Assembly: GCF_008369295.1 (NCBI RefSeq)
Contig: NZ_VOBG01000020.1
Location: 1-64,000 of the forward strand
DNA from: Pseudomonas sp. ANT_H4
GTDB taxonomy: Bacteria; Pseudomonadota; Gammaproteobacteria; Pseudomonadales; Pseudomonadaceae
Direction: 5' to 3'
DNA: 64,000 nt
In this document: one piece after another, positions 25,860 through 34,691 of the stretch
Layout: every line of letters starts with the position of its first letter
Numbering within the stretch: the stretch's first letter is position 1
Notes under the pieces: model-generated
What the model was told of the DNA's origin: nothing
The model's database searches: none
The model's input: only the letters and a program-made list of their open reading frames with translations
Made by a program: the position numbers and the translations under genes

Positions 25860-27582
25860 TTGGCGCCTCCTGATTAGTGTCCGCGCCCTGATAAAAGCCG
25901 TGGAGCAAGTGGTAGCGGTTATGCCGCACTTCGTCGACACGGGCCTGCACCTGTTGGTCCGGCAACCCCAGCATGATCAACGCGTGAGACGCGAGCATCA
26001 GGCTGGACTCCAGCAGTTCGGGCACCACTTCACTGGCCCCGGCGGCTTTCAGTTCGGATAACTGGCTGTCGTCGCGGGTACGCACCAGGATTGGCACCCT
26101 GTGGTTGATTCGACGCGCCTCCTTGAGCACGGTCAATGCGACGTCGGTATTGTCCACTGCAATAACCACCAAGCGCGTTCGTTCAAGGCCGACGGCGCTG
26201 AGCAAGGCGCCCCGGCGACAATCGCCATAGTGCACGCTGGCGTCTTCTGTGGCGGCTTCCTGAACTCGGGCCGGGTCATCATCCAGTGCAATGAAGGCCA
26301 GTTGTTCGTGGCGTAAAAAACGCCCGATGGACCGCCCGACCCGGCCATAGCCGCAGATCAACACATGCCCTTGCAGCTCGGCATTGAGGGCCGTGATTTC
26401 TTCCAGCTGGACTTGCTGGTTAGGCTTGTGGTGCAGGCGCAGGGCGATGGCGGGAGCAGCCCGAAGCAGCAGTGGCGTCAGCAGCATCGAGCAGAATGTT
26501 GCCGCCAGCAGCAAGTCGCTGATCTCGTCGGGCAGCAGCCGGCTCAGCTGCATTTGCGCCATCAGGGCGAAGCAGAACTCACCGCCCTGGGCCAAGGCCA
26601 GGCCACTGCGCCAGGCGGTTTCGCTGTCGCTGCCACGCAGCTTAACCAGTAGCGCGACGACACCACCCTTGATCAGCATCAATGCCAGGGTCAGGCCGAG
26701 AATCAGCAGGCTGTGACTGACGAATAGCTGCAGGTCGATCAGCATACCGATGCTGACAAAAAACAGCCCCAGCAGAATGTCGCGAAACGGCCGGATGTCG
26801 GCTTCGATCTGGTGCCGATAGTGGCTTTCACCCAACAGCATGCCAGCGAGAAAAGCGCCGAGGGCAGGGGACAGGCCCAGCAAGTGCGTCAGCCATGCCG
26901 TGAGCAGCACAATCACCAACGCCAGCAGCACGAACAGTTCCGCGGAATGAGAGGCGGCCACTTCATGGAAGAGTCGGGGCAGCAACCAGCGGCTGGCGAG
27001 CAGCAGGCCAAGGAACAGCACCAGCGTCTTGCCCAGGGTCACGGGCAACGCCCAATACCAGGCGTGCTCACTGTTGCCGGCGAACACCGGCACCAGGGTC
27101 AGCAACAGCACCGCCACTATGTCCTGGAACAACAAGACACCAATGGCATTCTGGCCATGACTGCTGAAAATTTCGCCGAGGCTGGTCAGCTCCTTGCTGA
27201 CGATGGCGGTCGACGACAAGGCCAATCCGGCGCCGAGCAACAGAGCGGCGGTGGGTGACAGTCCCCACAACGTCAGCAAGCCTCCCAGCAGCAGCCCGCA
27301 GCACAGCACTTGCAAGCTGCCCAGGCCAAACACCACCCGGCGCAGGGCGAGCATTTTCGACAGGGAAAACTCCAGGCCCAGGGAGAACAGCAGAAACACC
27401 ACGCCCAATTCGGCCAGATCCGGCAGGTCTTCGCTGTCATTCACCCAGTCCAGGGCGGTAGGCCCTACGGCCAGGCCCACGCAGAGGTAACCGAGCACGG
27501 GCGGCAGTTGCAGCCGGCGAAACAGTGCAATGACTACCAAGGATGAGGCAAGAATGATCAGCAGGTTGGCAAACACAAACAT
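25846..27582 (-). CDS. Kef-type (CPA2) cation/proton antiporter with TrkA-N domain
   Basis: 578 residues. About twelve membrane helices to residue 380, with GYLCVGLAVGPTALDW and FLLFSLGLEFSLSKM typical of KefB/KefC/YbaL, then a cytosolic Rossmann domain (HVLICGYGRVGRSIGRFL near 415, then YGDCRRGALL and VIAVDN). Predicted to exchange K+ or another cation for H+ in the inner membrane under nucleotide control. No KefF/KefG partner gene is adjacent, so it is closer to YbaL than to glutathione-gated KefC. Confidence 0.9.
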   Translation of the reverse strand: MFVFANLLIILASSLVVIALFRRLQLPPVLGYLCVGLAVGPTALDWVNDSEDLPDLAELGVVFLLFSLGLEFSLSKMLALRRVVFGLGSLQVLCCGLLLGGLLTLWGLSPTAALLLGAGLALSSTAIVSKELTSLGEIFSSHGQNAIGVLLFQDIVAVLLLTLVPVFAGNSEHAWYWALPVTLGKTLVLFLGLLLASRWLLPRLFHEVAASHSAELFVLLALVIVLLTAWLTHLLGLSPALGAFLAGMLLGESHYRHQIEADIRPFRDILLGLFFVSIGMLIDLQLFVSHSLLILGLTLALMLIKGGVVALLVKLRGSDSETAWRSGLALAQGGEFCFALMAQMQLSRLLPDEISDLLLAATFCSMLLTPLLLRAAPAIALRLHHKPNQQVQLEEITALNAELQGHVLICGYGRVGRSIGRFLRHEQLAFIALDDDPARVQEAATEDASVHYGDCRRGALLSAVGLERTRLVVIAVDNTDVALTVLKEARRINHRVPILVRTRDDSQLSELKAAGASEVVPELLESSLMLASHALIMLGLPDQQVQARVDEVRHNRYHLLHGFYQGADTNQEAPINPD

Positions 27583-27763
27583 CTCCGTCGAGGGACCAGG
27601 GCTATCGCTTGGAAAAAAGTCGTGAGAGTCGCTGAATCAGTTATAGGTCATGGTGATCTGGATCAGGTTTTTTTGGATGCGGCCGCAATAAGTACGGTCG
27701 ACATCGACGATGTTTTTCCTGCGGTCTAGAATGGATGCCTATTCCTTGTCAGGTCCGTTCGTC

Positions 27764-28000
27764 ATGCCTCCTGAATGCCAGTTATTCGGCACCCTGGGTT
27801 GCCATCTCTGTGAAGTTGCCGAAGCCGAAGTCATGCCGTTGGTCGAGCATGGGCTGCTGGTGGAACTGGTGGATATCGCCGATTCCGAAGCCCTGTTCGA
27901 AGCCTACGGCCTGCGTATTCCGGTGCTGCGCCGGGTGGACACGGGGGCCGAACTGGGTTGGCCGTTCGATACCGAACAGGTCGTGGCCTTTCTGTTCTAG
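27764..28000 (+). CDS. Glutaredoxin-like small thioredoxin-fold protein
   Basis: 78 residues from MPPECQLFGTLGCHLCEVAE (ATG 27764; an in-frame ATG at 27731 would add 11 residues). The CHLC motif near residue 15 is a CxxC redox centre in glutaredoxin position, followed by IPVLRRVDTGAELGWPFD with the cis-Pro loop (IPV). Members of this DUF836-like family are short and lack the glutathione-binding residues of classic glutaredoxins. Substrate unknown. Confidence 0.8.
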   Translation: MPPECQLFGTLGCHLCEVAEAEVMPLVEHGLLVELVDIADSEALFEAYGLRIPVLRRVDTGAELGWPFDTEQVVAFLF

Positions 28001-28075
28001 CACTAATCCAATGGCGGGCTACCGATTATTCGGTTACTGTATGGTTGTACAGTGACTGAGTGAGAGGGAAAGCCC

Positions 28076-28411
28076 GTGGTGAATGTCGAACAACTGAAAA
28101 GCAGCGTCAATCGCATGTCCGCAGAGGTTGTGCGCGATGCGGTGAATGAGCTGCGCCTCGATGGGCTAGTCACGGAAGGCAAGACGCCGTTTAACAAAGT
28201 GCATTTCAATACCTGCTTTGCGGAAATCGAGGCACTTTTCCAGCGTGCCGGTTATCACAAGCAGTTGGATGTGGTCGGGTACCAGGGCTTGCTGTATGCG
28301 CTTTACGATCCGGGCCGCTGGGAGGCGGTGGATGTATTGCGCTGGCTCAAGGAGTTTACCGAGGCCGCCAGTACGTCGCCGGTATTGCGAGCGCAATTGG
28401 CCAAGGCTTGA
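28076..28411 (+). CDS. Conserved hypothetical protein
   Basis: 111 residues from GTG 28076 (MVNVEQLKSSVNRMSAEVV) with GAGAGG upstream; a second GTG follows directly. Mostly helical, no Cys pair, no membrane segment. The first 40 residues (VVRDAVNELRLDGLVTEG) could form a helix-turn-helix-like or winged fold, but I do not recognise the family. It lies 73 bp before the pseudouridine synthase gene on the same strand. Confidence 0.6.
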   Translation: MVNVEQLKSSVNRMSAEVVRDAVNELRLDGLVTEGKTPFNKVHFNTCFAEIEALFQRAGYHKQLDVVGYQGLLYALYDPGRWEAVDVLRWLKEFTEAASTSPVLRAQLAKA

Positions 28412-28483
28412 GATCTTTCCTGGGCCTGATCCGGTTGAATGCAGGATAATGCTCGCCTGTACTTTCAGGCCTTGAGCGCACGC

Positions 28484-29374
28484 ATGTCCGATTCCGGTTT
28501 TTCCGCTTCCCAGAACCAAGCCAGTACCTTGCACCTGCCTCCTGGCCCTTGGGCAACGGTTCTGGATTGCTTGTGCGAACATTTTCGAGCCATCAGCCGT
28601 GAGCAATGGCTGGATCGCATTGCTCGTGGCCGGGTACTTGATAGCAGCGGCACGCCGATTCCCCTGGATTTTTCGTACAAGGAAGGCCTTCGCATCCACT
28701 ACTTTCGCGAAGTGCCGGACGAAAAACCAATTCCGGTACAGGAGAAGATCCTGTATGCCGACGAGCATTTGGTGGTGGCTGACAAGCCGCATTTCCTGCC
28801 CGTTACGCCCTCTGGTGAGTATGTCGAACAGACGCTGCTGCGGCGCCTGATTCGCCGTCTGGACAACCCTTCGCTGGTGCCGCTGCACCGCATTGATCGC
28901 CACACGGCCGGGTTGGTGCTGTTTTCCGTCAACCCGCAAAGCCGCTCGGCGTATCAACAGTTGTTTCCCACCCGCCAGATCGAAAAATTCTACGAAGCCA
29001 TTGCGCCAGCTTTGCCTGGGGTGACATTTCCGCTGGTACACAAGAGCCGGCTAGTGGACGGCGAACCGTTCTTTCGCATGCAGGAAGGTCCCGGTGTGAG
29101 CAACACCGAAACAGCGGTCGAGGTGCGGGAAAAGAACGGTGACCTGTGGCGCTATGGGCTGTTTCCGGTGACCGGCAAGAAGCATCAGTTGCGGGTCCAT
29201 ATGACGGCGCTGGGGGCCAGTATCTGCAACGATCCGTTTTACCCCCAGGTTATCAAGGACGCCGAGGATGACTACGCCAACCCGCTTAAACTGCTGGCCC
29301 AAGGGGTGCGGTTCATTGATCCGGTGAGTGGGGTGGAGCGCCGCTTCAACAGTGAAATTACCCTTGCGTGGTAA
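28484..29374 (+). CDS. RluA-family pseudouridine synthase
   Basis: 296 residues from MSDSGFSASQNQAS (ATG 28484); the frame opens at 28439. It isomerises uridine to pseudouridine in RNA. An S4-like N-terminal part (EQWLDRIARGRVLD) leads to the catalytic domain with LYADEHLVVADKPHFLPVTP, the active Asp in LHRIDRHTAGLVLF near residue 145, and GKKHQLRVHMTALG near 230. The target (23S rRNA or tRNA) cannot be told. It ends at a strong bidirectional terminator. Confidence 0.9.
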   Translation: MSDSGFSASQNQASTLHLPPGPWATVLDCLCEHFRAISREQWLDRIARGRVLDSSGTPIPLDFSYKEGLRIHYFREVPDEKPIPVQEKILYADEHLVVADKPHFLPVTPSGEYVEQTLLRRLIRRLDNPSLVPLHRIDRHTAGLVLFSVNPQSRSAYQQLFPTRQIEKFYEAIAPALPGVTFPLVHKSRLVDGEPFFRMQEGPGVSNTETAVEVREKNGDLWRYGLFPVTGKKHQLRVHMTALGASICNDPFYPQVIKDAEDDYANPLKLLAQGVRFIDPVSGVERRFNSEITLAW

Positions 29375-29389
29375 TTCCAGGTGCCAGAC

Positions 29390-29422
29390 ACGACAAAGCC
29401 CGCATCAAGCGGGCTTTGTCGT
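29390..29422. terminator. Bidirectional hairpin between convergent genes
   Basis: A 14-bp perfect stem ACGACAAAGCCCGC with a 5-base loop; the inner AAAGCCCGC/GCGGGCTTT gives terminator character, though the T-run is part of the stem. It sits between the pseudouridine synthase and lipoprotein stops. Confidence 0.85.
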
Positions 29423-29437
29423 GGCGAGCGTTAAGAC

Positions 29438-29659
29438 TTACAGGTCTTTAACGGTGCGAACCTGATCCTTGTTGATCCGGGTGCGCTTGCCATCAAGCTG
29501 CTGGAACTCGTAGAAACCCGAGTCCTGGTCGAATTTAGGGGTATCGACAGCCTGGATTTCGCGACCGTCATTCAGGGTGATCACTGTTGGCGAGGCGCAA
29601 CCGGCAAGGGTAGCGAGGCCTAGTGCAAGCATGAGAGCGGCGATGGTCCGTTGAGTCAT
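29438..29659 (-). CDS. YgdI/YgdR-family small lipoprotein
   Basis: 73 residues from MTQRTIAALMLALGL (ATG 29659). Lipoprotein signal with lipobox LAGC (Cys21), then a compact DUF903/SH3-like domain (TVITLNDGREIQAVDTPKFD... YEFQQLDGKRTRINKDQVRTV). Residue +2 after the Cys is Ala, so outer-membrane sorting is likely. Function of the family is unknown. Monocistronic. Confidence 0.9.
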   Translation of the reverse strand: MTQRTIAALMLALGLATLAGCASPTVITLNDGREIQAVDTPKFDQDSGFYEFQQLDGKRTRINKDQVRTVKDL

Positions 29660-29745
29660 GAGTCTGTCTCCGAGAGAATGCTTTTTTGAGTACTGACCTT
29701 GTGACGTATAGAACGTACGCAAAGTTCCTTGTTCAAGGCCCATTC

Positions 29746-30342
29746 TTACACGCCGGGCGGGGTGTGCAGCAACTGCGGTGTATTGAAGTTGGCCAGGCGC
29801 GGATCATTTTCCGGACAAATCAGAGCCTGGGCTCCCAGTTGCAGCAGGATCTGCCGCGGGCTGCGCTCACCGGCCTGCCAGGCGCTTTCGATGTCTGCGC
29901 GCAGGCGTGTCGGTATGACGCAGAGCAAGGGTTCCCAGTAATCACCGTGGCGCAGCATCAGCGGAACCTGGGGATTTTGCTGCGCCTTCTCACGCATGTC
30001 GCTCAACAGTCCCGCGTCAATTTGCGGCACATCGCAGGGCAGTACCAGCAAGTGCTCATGGCGAGCGGCGGCCAGCCCGACGCGAATACCGGCCAACGGG
30101 CCAGGGAAGTCCGGGCTGTCGTCGCTTACCAACTGGTCTGCGTAGGGCGCGTACTGCGGCTGATTGCGGTTGCAGGAGATGATCAGGTCATCGGTCAGCG
30201 GGCGCACTAGTCGATGCAGGTGGGCAATCAACGGCTCCCCGCGCCAGTCGAGCAAACCCTTGTCCAGGCCGCCCATGCGCTGGCCGCGACCGCCGGCCAG
30301 CAGCAGGATCGAGCAAGGCAAGGGCGAAGAATTGAATGGCAT
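29746..30342 (-). CDS. mobA: Molybdenum cofactor guanylyltransferase MobA
   Basis: 198 residues from MPFNSSPLPCSILLLAGGRG (ATG 30342); the frame is open far upstream but only opposite moaB. It joins GMP to molybdopterin, giving the MGD cofactor of DMSO-reductase-family enzymes. Seen: the nucleotide loop LLAGGRGQRMGGLDKGLL, GPLAGIRVGL near 85 and LVLPCDVPQI near 100. Divergent from moaB-moeA, 76 bp apart, so one short control region serves three cofactor genes. Confidence 0.93.
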   Translation of the reverse strand: MPFNSSPLPCSILLLAGGRGQRMGGLDKGLLDWRGEPLIAHLHRLVRPLTDDLIISCNRNQPQYAPYADQLVSDDSPDFPGPLAGIRVGLAAARHEHLLVLPCDVPQIDAGLLSDMREKAQQNPQVPLMLRHGDYWEPLLCVIPTRLRADIESAWQAGERSPRQILLQLGAQALICPENDPRLANFNTPQLLHTPPGV

Positions 30343-30418
30343 GACGGCTCCGCTGCGGCAGTGAAATAGGGGGCTGTGATATAACATCGGACTGTTCCTT
30401 CGACAACCGGACCGAGCC

Positions 30419-30958
30419 ATGAAAGCCAAGGCTGATGCGCCTTTCGTACCCCTGAACATCGCTGTTTTGACTGTCAGCGACACCCGCACCCTGCAAACCG
30501 ATACCTCTGGCCAAGTCTTCGTTGACCGCCTGATTGCGGCTGGCCATCGTCTGGCCGAGCGGGTACTGCTCAAAGATGACTTGTACAAAATCCGTGCGCA
30601 AGTGGCCCATTGGATAGCCGAGGACGTGGTGCAAGTGGTGCTGATCACCGGCGGTACCGGCTTCACCGGCCGTGACAGCACACCGGAAGCCGTCAGTTGC
30701 CTGCTGGACAAGCAAGTGGATGGTTTCGGCGAGCTGTTCCGGCAAATATCCGTGGCCGATATCGGCACCTCCACCGTGCAGTCGCGCGCCCTGGCTGGCC
30801 TGGCCAATGGCACCTTGGTGTGCTGCCTACCGGGGTCCACCAACGCCGTACGCACTGGTTGGGATGGGATTCTCGCCGAGCAGCTGGACTCTCGTCACGG
30901 TCCGTGCAATTTCGTCCCGCACCTGAAACAGGCCGAGCCTTGTGAATCTCGTGGATAA
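30419..30958 (+). CDS. moaB: Molybdenum cofactor biosynthesis protein MoaB
   Basis: 179 residues. MogA/MoaB fold that adenylates or handles molybdopterin before metal insertion. Seen: VLTVSDTRTLQTDTSG, the LITGGTGFTGRDSTPEAV loop near residue 80 and LPGSTNAVRTGW near 140. Overlaps moeA by 17 bp; the two are very probably cotranscribed. Confidence 0.93.
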   Translation: MKAKADAPFVPLNIAVLTVSDTRTLQTDTSGQVFVDRLIAAGHRLAERVLLKDDLYKIRAQVAHWIAEDVVQVVLITGGTGFTGRDSTPEAVSCLLDKQVDGFGELFRQISVADIGTSTVQSRALAGLANGTLVCCLPGSTNAVRTGWDGILAEQLDSRHGPCNFVPHLKQAEPCESRG

Positions 30959-32168
30959 GCCAGGCAAGACGGGCGCCTTGATGCCGGTAGAAGATGCCCT
31001 CGGGCGCTTGTTGACCATGGCCGAAGCCACCCCCATCCGCGAGCGGGAAAGTTTGCCGCTGGCCGAGTGCGACGGGCGCGTCCTGGCCCAGGCGTTGATT
31101 TCCACCCTTGACCTGCCGCCGTGGCCCAACAGCGCCATGGACGGCTACGCCCTGCGCCTGTCGGATTGGAGCGGCGAGCCTCTGGTGGTGAGCCAGCGTA
31201 TTTTTGCCGGCCAGGTGCCGGAGCCGCTGGCGGCAGGCACCTGTGCGCGGATCTTCACGGGTGCCCCGGTGCCTGAAGGTGCGGATTGCGTCGAGATGCA
31301 GGAAAACGCCGAGGTCCACGTCGACCAGCGGGTGAGCTTTACCGAAGCCTTGCGCGCCGGGCAGAACATCCGCCCCCAAGGCCAAGAAACTACCGTTGGC
31401 GAACAGGTCTTGTCCGCTGGCACACGCATGGGGCCGATTGAATTGGGGCTGGCGGCGTCCCTGGGTTGTGCTCGGTTGGATGTGATACGGCGCGCTCGCG
31501 TAGCCGTGCTTTCCACCGGCGACGAATTGATCGAGCCCGGCCTGCCGCTGGGGCCGGGGCAGATTTACAACAGCAACCGTCGGGTGCTGTGTAGCTGGCT
31601 GGAGCGCCTCGGGTGCGAGGTGGTGGACGCCGGTATCTTGCCCGATGACCTGGAACAGACCCGCACTCGGCTGGGGGGGCTGGGGTCGGTCGACCTGATC
31701 CTGTCCACGGGCGGGGTTTCGGTGGGAGAAGCGGACTTCCTCGGCATCGCCTTGCGCGAAGAGGGCGAGTTGGCCCTGTGGAAGCTGGCGATCAAACCTG
31801 GCAAGCCGCTGACGTTTGGTCATTTTCGCGGCGTGCCGGTGATCGGTTTGCCGGGTAACCCGGCTTCCACGCTGGTGACTTTCGCCTTGCTGGCTCGGCC
31901 CTATCTGTTGCGTCGCCAGGGTGTAGAAGATGTGCAGCCACTGCGTTTCGACGTGCCAGTGGGGTTTGTCTGGCCCAAGCCGGGTAATCGTCGCGAGTAC
32001 TTGCGCGGGCGCCTGGAGCACGGGCGAGCGATCATCTACCAGAACCAGAGTTCCGGTGTGCTGCGTAGTGCCGCCTGGGCCGAGGGGTTGGTAGAGGTGT
32101 TGGAAGGTACGACGCTGGCAGAGGGCGATCGAGTCAACTTTATCCCTTTGAGCGAGCTGTTGGTCTGA
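30942..32168 (+). CDS. moeA: Molybdopterin molybdenumtransferase MoeA
   Basis: 408 residues from GTG 30942; a second GTG (30951) and ATG 30981 (MPVEDALGRLL) are alternatives. It inserts molybdate into molybdopterin-AMP. Seen: PPWPNSAMDGYAL near residue 60, FTGAPVPEGADCVEMQE near 105, STGDEL near 190, STGGVSVGEADFLG near 250 and GLPGNPAST near 305. Its stop codon lies inside a 20-bp palindrome that forms the downstream terminator. Confidence 0.94.
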   Translation: MNLVDKPGKTGALMPVEDALGRLLTMAEATPIRERESLPLAECDGRVLAQALISTLDLPPWPNSAMDGYALRLSDWSGEPLVVSQRIFAGQVPEPLAAGTCARIFTGAPVPEGADCVEMQENAEVHVDQRVSFTEALRAGQNIRPQGQETTVGEQVLSAGTRMGPIELGLAASLGCARLDVIRRARVAVLSTGDELIEPGLPLGPGQIYNSNRRVLCSWLERLGCEVVDAGILPDDLEQTRTRLGGLGSVDLILSTGGVSVGEADFLGIALREEGELALWKLAIKPGKPLTFGHFRGVPVIGLPGNPASTLVTFALLARPYLLRRQGVEDVQPLRFDVPVGFVWPKPGNRREYLRGRLEHGRAIIYQNQSSGVLRSAAWAEGLVEVLEGTTLAEGDRVNFIPLSELLV

Positions 32169-32198
32169 TGAATTAATTCATCAGGCCAATGGCTTTTT
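32161..32198 (+). terminator. moeA terminator overlapping its stop codon
   Basis: CTGATGAATTAATTCATCAG at 32165-32184 is a perfect palindrome, extended by TGG/CCA to a 28-base hairpin, followed after a few bases by CTTTTT. The TGA stop (32166-32168) is inside the stem, so the terminating ribosome would cover the hairpin. Confidence 0.6.
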
Positions 32199-32255
32199 CC
32201 CGTTGTTCAAGGTCCACATCCCTCATGACCCTTTGAACTGTAGGAGCCTCAACCC

Positions 32256-33158
32256 ATGAGCAAGCCCAAGGCACTGTTGGTTCTGCACGGCAAGCAAGCC
32301 CTCAACGAGCAGGTGCGGGCGGCGGTGCAAGGTAAGCGCGAACAAGGCTGGGACCTGGCCGTGCGCGTGACCTGGGAGGGCGGGGATGCCCAGCGCCTGG
32401 TCGGCGAAGCGCTGGACGCTGGCTACACCCGGCTGATCGCCGGCGGCGGCGATGGCACATTGCGCGATGTCGCCCAAGCCATGGCCCAGGCCAAGACTGA
32501 CGCCAGCCTGGTGCTGATGCCCCTGGGCACCGCCAATGATTTCGCCCGTGCCGCCGGCGTACCGCTGGAGCCCGATCAGGCCCTGAACCTGCTGGATGTC
32601 CCGGCCGTTGCCATCGACCTGGGCGAGGTCGGCGGGCAGGTTTTCCTGAACATGGCCACCGGCGGTTTTGGCAGCCAGGTCACCGCCAATACCTCCGAAG
32701 ACCTGAAAAAGGTACTGGGTGGTGCGGCCTACCTGTTTACCGGCTTGTCGCGGTTCAGCGAATTGCACGCTGCCTACGGCGAGTTACAGGGCCCGGATTT
32801 CCATTGGCGGGGTGAGTTACTGGCCCTGGGTATCGGCAACGGTAGACAGGCCGGCGGTGGGCATGTGTTGTGCCCGCAAGCCATGGTCGATGATGGTTTG
32901 CTGGACATCAGTATCCTGCCGGCACCCCAGGAGGTGGTCGGTACCCTGCGCAATTTGATGACCGACGGCTGGGGCCTGGACAACCTATTTGTCCGCGCGC
33001 GCCTGCCGTGGGTGGAAATCAAGGTCGCCGAAGGGTTGGATATCAACCTGGACGGCGAACCGCTCAAGGGCGACGACCTGCGTTTCGCGGCATTGCCACG
33101 GGCATTGCGGGTGCACCTGCCGAAGGACTCGCCGGTGGTGTCTAGTCGTCCAGACTGA
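32256..33158 (+). CDS. yegS: YegS-like lipid kinase (diacylglycerol kinase fold)
   Basis: 300 residues, usual length for YegS. It phosphorylates lipids such as phosphatidylglycerol in vitro; its natural role is unclear. Seen: the ATP-binding IAGGGDGTLRDVAQ near residue 65, LMPLGTANDFAR near 90, VFLNMATGGFGSQV near 130, ALGIGNGRQAGGG near 195 and the LDGEP motif near the end. 17-bp 3' overlap with the convergent regulator gene. Cytosolic or membrane-peripheral. Confidence 0.92.
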   Translation: MSKPKALLVLHGKQALNEQVRAAVQGKREQGWDLAVRVTWEGGDAQRLVGEALDAGYTRLIAGGGDGTLRDVAQAMAQAKTDASLVLMPLGTANDFARAAGVPLEPDQALNLLDVPAVAIDLGEVGGQVFLNMATGGFGSQVTANTSEDLKKVLGGAAYLFTGLSRFSELHAAYGELQGPDFHWRGELLALGIGNGRQAGGGHVLCPQAMVDDGLLDISILPAPQEVVGTLRNLMTDGWGLDNLFVRARLPWVEIKVAEGLDINLDGEPLKGDDLRFAALPRALRVHLPKDSPVVSSRPD

Positions 33159-33801
33159 TGATCTGTTCACGCACGGCAAATAGCACCAGGCCCGCCACAT
33201 CGAAAATCTGCAAGCGCTTCATAATTTGCGAGCGGTGAGCCTCCACGGTCTTGATGCTCAAGCCCAGGCCATTGGCGATCTCTCGGGTGGACTTGCCGCG
33301 CACGATCAGCCGCAGGATTTCCAGCTGGCGCGCGGTCAGATTGTGGCGGTGAGCCGGGGTAGAGGCCTGGGCATGGTTGCGGATCAGCGCCTGGTTGATC
33401 ACCGTGTGGGCGATGGCAGGGCTCAGGTAGCGTTCGTTGTTGCGCAGGGCCAGCAGCGCATGCTCAAGCTCATTGGCGGTGGTGTCCTTGAGCAGGTAGC
33501 CGTGGGCGCCTGCCTCCAGGGCGCACATGATCAACTCCGGATCGGTGTGCATCGACAGGATCAGCACTTTGCTCTTGGGATAGGCGCGCTTGAGTTGCTG
33601 CAGGGCATCCAGCCCGCTGGTGTGCTTCATCGACAGGTCCAGCAGGACGATATCGGGCTGCAGGGCGTCGAATTTCTCCAGCACTTGCGCACCATCATTG
33701 GCCTCGCCGATCACCGCGTAGCCGGGAATATCCAGCACCAGCGCGCGCACGCCGGCCCTGATCAACGCGTGGTCATCCACCAGGAGTAAGTTGCAGGTCA
33801 C
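33142..33801 (-). CDS. NarL/FixJ-type response regulator
   Basis: 219 residues from a GTG coupled to the kinase stop (GTGA). Receiver with LLVDDHALIRAG, phospho-acceptor Asp in IVLLDLSMKHTSG and Lys in YLLKDTTANEL, then a LuxR-type helix-turn-helix (LTARQLEILRLIVRGKSTREIANGLGLSIKTVEAHRSQIMKRL). Cognate of the kinase upstream. The TTAGTCCTATTAGTCC repeat at 34960-34975, in the kinase leader, could be its own binding site. Regulon unknown. Confidence 0.9.
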   Translation of the reverse strand: MTCNLLLVDDHALIRAGVRALVLDIPGYAVIGEANDGAQVLEKFDALQPDIVLLDLSMKHTSGLDALQQLKRAYPKSKVLILSMHTDPELIMCALEAGAHGYLLKDTTANELEHALLALRNNERYLSPAIAHTVINQALIRNHAQASTPAHRHNLTARQLEILRLIVRGKSTREIANGLGLSIKTVEAHRSQIMKRLQIFDVAGLVLFAVREQIISLDD

Positions 33802-34691
33802 TCTAGAACCTTATGGGGGCTGGCCCGTTCGAGGGCGCGTGGCGCCCAGGGGAAAAGCGCTTCGATCCGGGTTCCTTTGCCTGGCTGGCTATTGACGGAC
33901 AATGTGCCTCCCAGTTGATCAATCCGCTCAGACATGCCGGCCATACCCCGTTGTCCTTCCTGGCCAGGGTTGATGGCGGGCGAAAACCCCAGGCCGTCAT
34001 CGCTGATAAACAGCGAAAGGCCTTGGGGCAGGCGTTGCAGGCGCACCAGCAGATTGCATGCCTGGGCGTGGCGCAGCATGTTGGTGACCGCTTCTTGGGT
34101 AATACGAAAGGCCGCGACGGCCATCTCTTCCGCAATGCCGGTCAACTGCTGCTGGCATTCCAGGCTCCAGCTCACCTTGGTATTTTCCAGGGTCTTGAGC
34201 AGGTGCGCCCGCAGGCTGGCCTCCAGGCCAAGACTGGCCAGTTGCCGGGGGTTGAGAATGGCGGAGACGTCCCGCACCTTGGTCAGGGTTTCGTTCAATG
34301 TGTTGCACAGCACCGCGCATTGGCCTTGCAACTCTTGCGGCAGGCGGCGCTTGAGCCATTCGCTTTGCAGCTTGGCGGCGGTCAATAATTGGCCGATATC
34401 GTCATGCAGCTCTCGGCTCAAGCGATGGCGTTCGTTTTTCTGGACTTGCAGCAGGCGGTCGGCCAGTTCCTGGGGCTGGAATTTTATCGACTTGCGCGAG
34501 CGCCAGCGTTGCAGGCCGGCGGCGACCAGGGTCGCCAGGTTGAGTATCAACAGCGCTATGGGCAACGGCTCGGAGTGGGCATAGACCCACAGGCTGACCA
34601 GCGTCGCGCAAGCGCAGAGGCCGAGTGTCATCCAGTGTGCATTGCTTCGGGACACGGACCTTGCGATGAGTGACTTGAGGCTGGCGTACAT
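33798..34691 (-). CDS. NarX/UhpB-type sensor histidine kinase (HisKA_3)
   Basis: 297 residues from MYASLKSLIARSVSRSN (ATG 34691); the frame runs to 34883 but those 64 residues look random. Two membrane segments at about 20-35 and 41-58 with almost no periplasmic loop, then HisKA_3 with phospho-His in RHRLSRELHDDIGQLL near 100 and an HATPase domain (QEAVTNMLRHAQA, DDGLGFS, GMAGMSERI). A membrane- or cytosol-sensing kinase rather than a periplasmic ligand sensor. Operon with the regulator. Confidence 0.88.
   Translation of the reverse strand: MYASLKSLIARSVSRSNAHWMTLGLCACATLVSLWVYAHSEPLPIALLILNLATLVAAGLQRWRSRKSIKFQPQELADRLLQVQKNERHRLSRELHDDIGQLLTAAKLQSEWLKRRLPQELQGQCAVLCNTLNETLTKVRDVSAILNPRQLASLGLEASLRAHLLKTLENTKVSWSLECQQQLTGIAEEMAVAAFRITQEAVTNMLRHAQACNLLVRLQRLPQGLSLFISDDGLGFSPAINPGQEGQRGMAGMSERIDQLGGTLSVNSQPGKGTRIEALFPWAPRALERASPHKVLE

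Noticed and set aside
24582..25940. 452-codon minus-strand frame opposite amt
   Set aside because: Gln/His/Arg-rich shadow of a membrane protein gene without a membrane segment or motif.
30693..32021. 442-codon minus-strand frame opposite moaB-moeA
   Set aside because: No motif, low-complexity Gln/His/Arg composition; both plus-strand genes are certain.
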